From Mameliella sp. MMSF_3455 (GTDB taxonomy: Bacteria; Pseudomonadota; Alphaproteobacteria; Rhodobacterales; Rhodobacteraceae): DNA of 64,000 bases. Of the stretch, positions 60,772-64,000 are shown piece after piece. Position 1 is the stretch's first letter; each line of letters starts with the position of its first letter. The stretch covers positions 22,219 through 86,218 of the forward strand of contig NZ_JASHJL010000022.1 in assembly GCF_030733205.1 (NCBI RefSeq). The letters are read 5' to 3'. The notes beneath the pieces are model-generated. The model ran no database searches, had not been told where the DNA came from, and worked only from the letters and a program-made list of their open reading frames with translations. A program made the translations under genes and the position numbers.

Positions 60772-62118
60772 ATGAGCGTGAAAGACATCAAGGACAAGAC
60801 GCCCCCTCGGACAATGCCAATCCAGTCGGCGACCTTTTCGAACCCGATCAACGCCGAGATCCGCCGCGCGGCGGCCACCGGCATCTACGACATCCGCGGT
60901 GGCGGCGCCAAGCGCCGGGTCCCGCACTTCGACGACCTGCTGTTCCTCGGCGCCTCGGTCTCGCGTTACCCGCTCGAAGGCTACCGCGAGAAATGCGACA
61001 CCAAGGTGACCCTTGGCACGCGCTTCGCCAAGAAGCCGATCGAACTGGACATCCCGATCACGATTGCGGGCATGTCCTTCGGGGCTCTCTCTGGCCCCGC
61101 GAAAGAGGCTCTCGGCCGCGGCGCATCGGCGGCGGGCACATCGACCACCACCGGTGACGGCGGCATGACCGTCGAGGAACGCGGCCATTCCACCAAGCTG
61201 GTCTACCAGTACCTGCCCTCGCGTTACGGGATGAACCCCGACGACCTGCGCAAGGCGGATGCGATCGAGGTCGTGGTCGGCCAGGGCGCCAAGCCCGGCG
61301 GCGGCGGCATGTTGCTGGGTCAGAAGATCTCGGACCGGGTTGCCGACATGCGCAACCTACCCAAGGGCATCGACCAGCGCTCGGCCTGCCGGCATCCGGA
61401 CTGGACCGGCCCGGACGACCTGGAGATCAAGATCCTCGAACTGCGCGAGATCACGGCCTGGGAAAAACCGATCTACGTCAAGGTCGGCGGCACCCGCCCC
61501 TACTACGACACAGCGCTTGCGGTGAAGGCCGGGGCCGACGTGGTGGTTCTTGACGGTATGCAGGGCGGCACCGCCGCAACCCAGGACGTGTTCATCGAAC
61601 ATGTCGGTCTGCCGACGCTGGCCTGCATCCGTCCCGCCGTTCAGGCGCTTCAGGACTTGGGCGTTCACCGTGAGGTGCAGCTAGTGGTCTCCGGCGGTAT
61701 CCGGAACGGCGCGGACGTGGCCAAGGCCATGGCCCTGGGCGCCGACGCGGTGGCCATCGGCACCGCCGCCCTGATCGCGCTGGGTGACAACGACCCGCGT
61801 TGGGAATCCGAGTACCAGAAGCTGGGCACCACCGCCGGCGCCTACGACGACTGGCACGAGGGCCAGGACCCGGCGGGGATCACCACCCAGGACGCCGAAC
61901 TGCAAAAGCGTCTCGACCCGATCGAAGCCGGGCGGCACCTGCGCAACTACCTCAGCGTCATGACGCTGGAGGCGCAGACCATCGCCCGCGCCTGTGGTCA
62001 CAACAACCTGCACAACCTCGAACCCGAGGACCTGTGCGCGCTGACGATGGAAGCGGCGGCAATGGCCCGCGTTCCACTCGCCGGCACCGAATGGTACCCA
62101 GGCAAACCCGGCTTCTGA
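60772..62118 (+). CDS. mgsC: N-methylglutamate synthase subunit C, FMN synthase domain (MgsC), iron-sulfur cysteines absent
   Basis: 448 residues from ATG 60772. FMN/2-oxoglutarate barrel of glutamate synthase: ITIAGMSFGALSGPAKEALGRGA, VVVGQGAKPGGGGMLLGQKI, VLDGMQGGTAATQDVFIEHVG, VVSGGIRNGADVAKAMALGADAVAIG in overlapping blocks. In glutamate synthases a C-x5-C-x4-C motif for a 3Fe-4S cluster comes before a conserved TQD; here it reads AGAYDD-W-HEGQ-D before PAGITTQD, with all three cysteines replaced (Ala, Trp, Asp). The enzyme would transfer methylamine to 2-oxoglutarate to make N-methylglutamate. Confidence 0.87.
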   Translation: MSVKDIKDKTPPRTMPIQSATFSNPINAEIRRAAATGIYDIRGGGAKRRVPHFDDLLFLGASVSRYPLEGYREKCDTKVTLGTRFAKKPIELDIPITIAGMSFGALSGPAKEALGRGASAAGTSTTTGDGGMTVEERGHSTKLVYQYLPSRYGMNPDDLRKADAIEVVVGQGAKPGGGGMLLGQKISDRVADMRNLPKGIDQRSACRHPDWTGPDDLEIKILELREITAWEKPIYVKVGGTRPYYDTALAVKAGADVVVLDGMQGGTAATQDVFIEHVGLPTLACIRPAVQALQDLGVHREVQLVVSGGIRNGADVAKAMALGADAVAIGTAALIALGDNDPRWESEYQKLGTTAGAYDDWHEGQDPAGITTQDAELQKRLDPIEAGRHLRNYLSVMTLEAQTIARACGHNNLHNLEPEDLCALTMEAAAMARVPLAGTEWYPGKPGF

Positions 62119-62125
62119 ACCAACA

Positions 62126-62155
62126 CGGCGCGGCCTCTAGTAAGAGGCTGCGCCG
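62126..62155 (+). promoter_or_regulatory. Hairpin between mgsC and gmaS
   Basis: CGGCGCGGCCTCT (62126-62138) pairs with AGAGGCTGCGCCG (62143-62155) with one G-U pair and a 4-base loop. No T run follows, so it may protect the mgs message, act in processing, or attenuate gmaS expression. Confidence 0.6.
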
Positions 62156-62214
62156 CTTCACAAGATGGGGCGCAAACAAGACGACGCCCATCGCGACACG
62201 ATAGGACAGAGAGG

Positions 62215-63579
62215 ATGACAAAAATGGCAAAAGATCAGGCCGCGCCGGACGCAAAGATCGACCTCGCCACCTACGCCGCTGAACGCGGCGTCAAGTATTT
62301 CATGATCTCCTTCACCGACCTCTTCGGTGGACAACGGGCCAAGCTGGTGCCTGCGGCGGCCATTGCCGACATGCAGGAAGACGGCGCCGGATTTGCCGGG
62401 TTCGCGACCTGGCTTGACCTGACACCGGCCCATCCCGACATGCTGGCCGTTCCGGACCCCTCCTCTGTCATCCAGCTGCCCTGGCAGCCCGACGTGGCCT
62501 GGGTGGCCGCCGATTGCGTGATGGAAGGCAAGCCCGTCGAGCAGGCGCCGCGCAACGTGCTGAAGCGCCTGATTACCGAAGCCGCCGAAGAAGGTCTGCA
62601 CGTCAAGACCGGCATCGAGGCCGAATTCTTCCTGCTGACGCCGGAAGGCGACGAGATCTCGGACCCTTTCGATACCGCTGCCAAGCCCTGCTACGACCAG
62701 CAGGCGGTGATGCGCCGCTACGACGTGGTGCGCGAGGTCGGCGACTACATGCTGGACCTCGGCTGGAAGCCCTACCAGACGGACCACGAGGACGCGAATG
62801 GCCAGTTCGAGATGAACTGGGAGTTCGACGACGTTCTCAAGACCGCCGACCAGCACTCCTTCTTCAAGTTCATGGTCAAGTCGGTCGCCGAAAAGCACGG
62901 CTACCGCGCAACCTTCATGCCCAAACCCATCGAAGGCCTGACCGGCAACGGTTGCCACGCGCATATCTCGGTCTGGGATGCGCCCGGTGACGCGGCCAAG
63001 GTCAACGTTTTCGCAGGCGACGGCGAAGGCCAGACCGGCGAGGTCGGCCTGTCGGAGCGCGGCAAGCACTTCCTTGGCGGAATCATGAAACATGCCAGCG
63101 CGCTGGCTGCGATCACCAACCCGACGGTCAACAGCTACAAGCGCATCAACGCACCGCGCACCATGTCCGGGGCCACCTGGGCGCCCAACACCGTGACCTG
63201 GACCGGCAACAACCGCACGCACATGGTGCGCGTCCCGGGCCCCGGCCGCTTCGAACTGCGCCTGCCCGACGGCGCCGTGAACCCCTACCTGCTGCAGGCG
63301 GTGATCATCGCGGCGGGCCTGTCGGGCATTCACTCCAAGGCCGATCCGGGCAAGCGTCATGACATCGACATGTACGCCGAGGGCCACAAGGTCCGTGGCG
63401 CGCCCAAGCTGCCCCTGAACATGCTCGACGCGATCCGCGAGTATGACAAGGACAAAGAGTTGAAGAAAATGATGGGGGCGGATTTCTCGTCGTCCTACAT
63501 CAAGATGAAGATGCAGGAGTGGAACTCCTTCGTGACCCACTTCAGCCGCTGGGAGCGCGAGCATACGCTCGACATCTGA
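62215..63579 (+). CDS. gmaS: Gamma-glutamylmethylamide synthetase (GmaS, GS type III-like)
   Basis: 454 residues (or 451 from the in-frame ATG at 62224). GS-family motifs: MISFTDLFGGQRAKLVP, KTGIEAEFFLLTPEGDE, NGQFEMNWEFDD, GNGCHAHISVWD, NPTVNSYKRINAPRT, PGPGRFELRLPDGAVNPYL. These belong to the GmaS/GlnT branch, which ligates methylamine to glutamate with ATP. It is the entry enzyme of the N-methylglutamate pathway and a marker for methylamine use in marine bacteria. Its placement after mgsABC confirms the assignment. Confidence 0.93.
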   Translation: MTKMAKDQAAPDAKIDLATYAAERGVKYFMISFTDLFGGQRAKLVPAAAIADMQEDGAGFAGFATWLDLTPAHPDMLAVPDPSSVIQLPWQPDVAWVAADCVMEGKPVEQAPRNVLKRLITEAAEEGLHVKTGIEAEFFLLTPEGDEISDPFDTAAKPCYDQQAVMRRYDVVREVGDYMLDLGWKPYQTDHEDANGQFEMNWEFDDVLKTADQHSFFKFMVKSVAEKHGYRATFMPKPIEGLTGNGCHAHISVWDAPGDAAKVNVFAGDGEGQTGEVGLSERGKHFLGGIMKHASALAAITNPTVNSYKRINAPRTMSGATWAPNTVTWTGNNRTHMVRVPGPGRFELRLPDGAVNPYLLQAVIIAAGLSGIHSKADPGKRHDIDMYAEGHKVRGAPKLPLNMLDAIREYDKDKELKKMMGADFSSSYIKMKMQEWNSFVTHFSRWEREHTLDI

Positions 63580-63602
63580 GGCGTCCCCCCTCGCCCAGAC
63601 CC

Positions 63603-63635
63603 GAAAGGCCGCTGCCATTCGCAGCGGCCTTTCTC
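63603..63635 (+). terminator. Rho-independent terminator after gmaS
   Basis: A perfect 13-base stem, GAAAGGCCGCTGC (63603-63615) with GCAGCGGCCTTTC (63621-63633), five-base loop. Confidence 0.85.
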
Positions 63636-63666
63636 TTGTTGGCTCAGACAACCGTAGTGCTGACGG

Positions 63667-63700
63667 AAAAAGGCGGACCACGATACCATCGTGATCCGCC
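63667..63700 (-). terminator. Rho-independent terminator after glyA
   Basis: On the leftward strand GGCGGATCACGAT (complement of 63688-63700) pairs with ATCGTGGTCCGCC (complement of 63672-63684), with one weak pair, followed by five T (complement of 63667-63671). Confidence 0.8.
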
Positions 63701-63733
63701 ATTTCCGGGCTCCGAGGAAGGATGTGGGGGGCC

Positions 63734-64000
63734 TCAGAGCTCGGGATAGATCGGGAAGCGTTTGCAGAGGGCGGCGACCTCGGCGCGGACCTTGGCCTCG
63801 ACCTCGGCGTTGCCGTCCTCGCCGTTGGCGGCCAGGCCGTCGACGACCTCGATGATCCAGTCGGCGATCTGGCGGAACTCGGCCTCGCCGAAGCCGCGGG
63901 TGGTGCCCGCCGGCGATCCCAGCCGGATGCCGCTGGTCACGGTGGGCTTTTCCGGATCGAAGGGCACGCCGTTCTTGTTGCAGGTGATATGCGCGCGGCC
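63734..64000 (-). CDS. glyA: Serine hydroxymethyltransferase, C-terminal 88 residues (cut by window edge)
   Basis: The leftward frame is open from the right edge and reads [19 protein letters not shown], then [20 protein letters not shown] and ends [10 protein letters not shown], the typical SHMT C-terminus. SHMT interconverts serine and glycine with methylene-tetrahydrofolate. Next to betaine- and methylamine-demethylation genes it may consume the folate-bound carbon and the glycine they produce, or it may simply be the housekeeping copy. Confidence 0.95.
   Translation of the reverse strand, partial: GRAHITCNKNGVPFDPEKPTVTSGIRLGSPAGTTRGFGEAEFRQIADWIIEVVDGLAANGEDGNAEVEAKVRAEVAALCKRFPIYPEL

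Noticed and set aside
1..64000. CRISPR arrays, tRNA/rRNA genes, insertion sequences or prophage
   Set aside because: No regularly spaced repeats, cloverleaf-like sequences, transposase or phage genes were recognised on either strand.

Overview
The window looks like chromosomal DNA of a marine alphaproteobacterium of the Roseobacter group (Rhodobacteraceae). It is GC-rich, tightly packed, and carries the hallmark catabolic genes of that group: ectoine, glycine betaine, sarcosine, trimethylamine, dimethylamine and methylamine degradation. No rRNA, tRNA, CRISPR array, insertion sequence or prophage gene was recognised.

Layout. (1) 1-5773: part of an ectoine-degradation locus. A leftward arm holds a truncated aldehyde dehydrogenase, an AsnC/Lrp regulator, eutC and eutB; a divergent arm holds doeA and an ArgE-type deacetylase. 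(2) 5836-12873: an L-idonate-type dehydrogenase, a ygiBC-like pair, then a leftward four-gene cassette (HAD-UbiA fusion, GtrA, DprE1-like, DprE2-like) that resembles polyprenyl-phosphoryl-arabinose synthesis in mycobacteria. (3) 13132-18288: a Rieske oxygenase translationally coupled to a glutamine-synthetase-like ligase, then PanE-like, DUF1801 and GST genes. (4) 18285-21291: a decaying TRAP transporter locus with a truncated large permease, an amber codon in the binding protein and an ochre codon in the divergent LacI regulator. (5) 21299-40292: a betaine/sarcosine region with TetR, a DgcA/StcD-like flavoprotein, soxBDAG, a GlxA regulator, gbcAB, an MttB homologue, a FAD oxidase-aldehyde dehydrogenase-DapA-GntR operon and a second GlxA regulator. 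(6) 40931-63579: a methylated-amine region with an unusual Amt homologue, GntR, an apparently cytoplasmic ligand-binding protein, tmm, mgdABCD, a third GlxA regulator, an XRE-cupin regulator, dmmDABC, a canonical Amt plus a small membrane protein, mgsABC and gmaS. The last 267 bases are the C-terminus of glyA.

How the genes fit together. GbcAB would demethylate glycine betaine, the DgcA-like protein dimethylglycine (or an N-methylproline), and SoxBDAG sarcosine to glycine. In parallel, Tmm oxidises trimethylamine to its N-oxide, DmmABC with DmmD demethylates dimethylamine to methylamine with the one-carbon unit passed to folate, and GmaS, MgsABC and MgdABCD route methylamine through gamma-glutamylmethylamide and N-methylglutamate, releasing ammonium and a one-carbon unit. 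The TMAO demethylase (Tdm) that should join Tmm to Dmm is not in the window. GlyA at the edge fits with folate-linked one-carbon and glycine metabolism.

The most unusual items are the Amt homologue lacking both twin histidines, an MgsC lacking all three iron-sulfur cysteines expected in glutamate synthase, MgdB without the SoxD zinc site, an orphan binding protein without signal peptide or permease, the small one-helix protein behind amt2, the Rieske/GS-like couple, and the arabinose-lipid-like cassette. All functions are read from sequence motifs and gene context; no database search was run.
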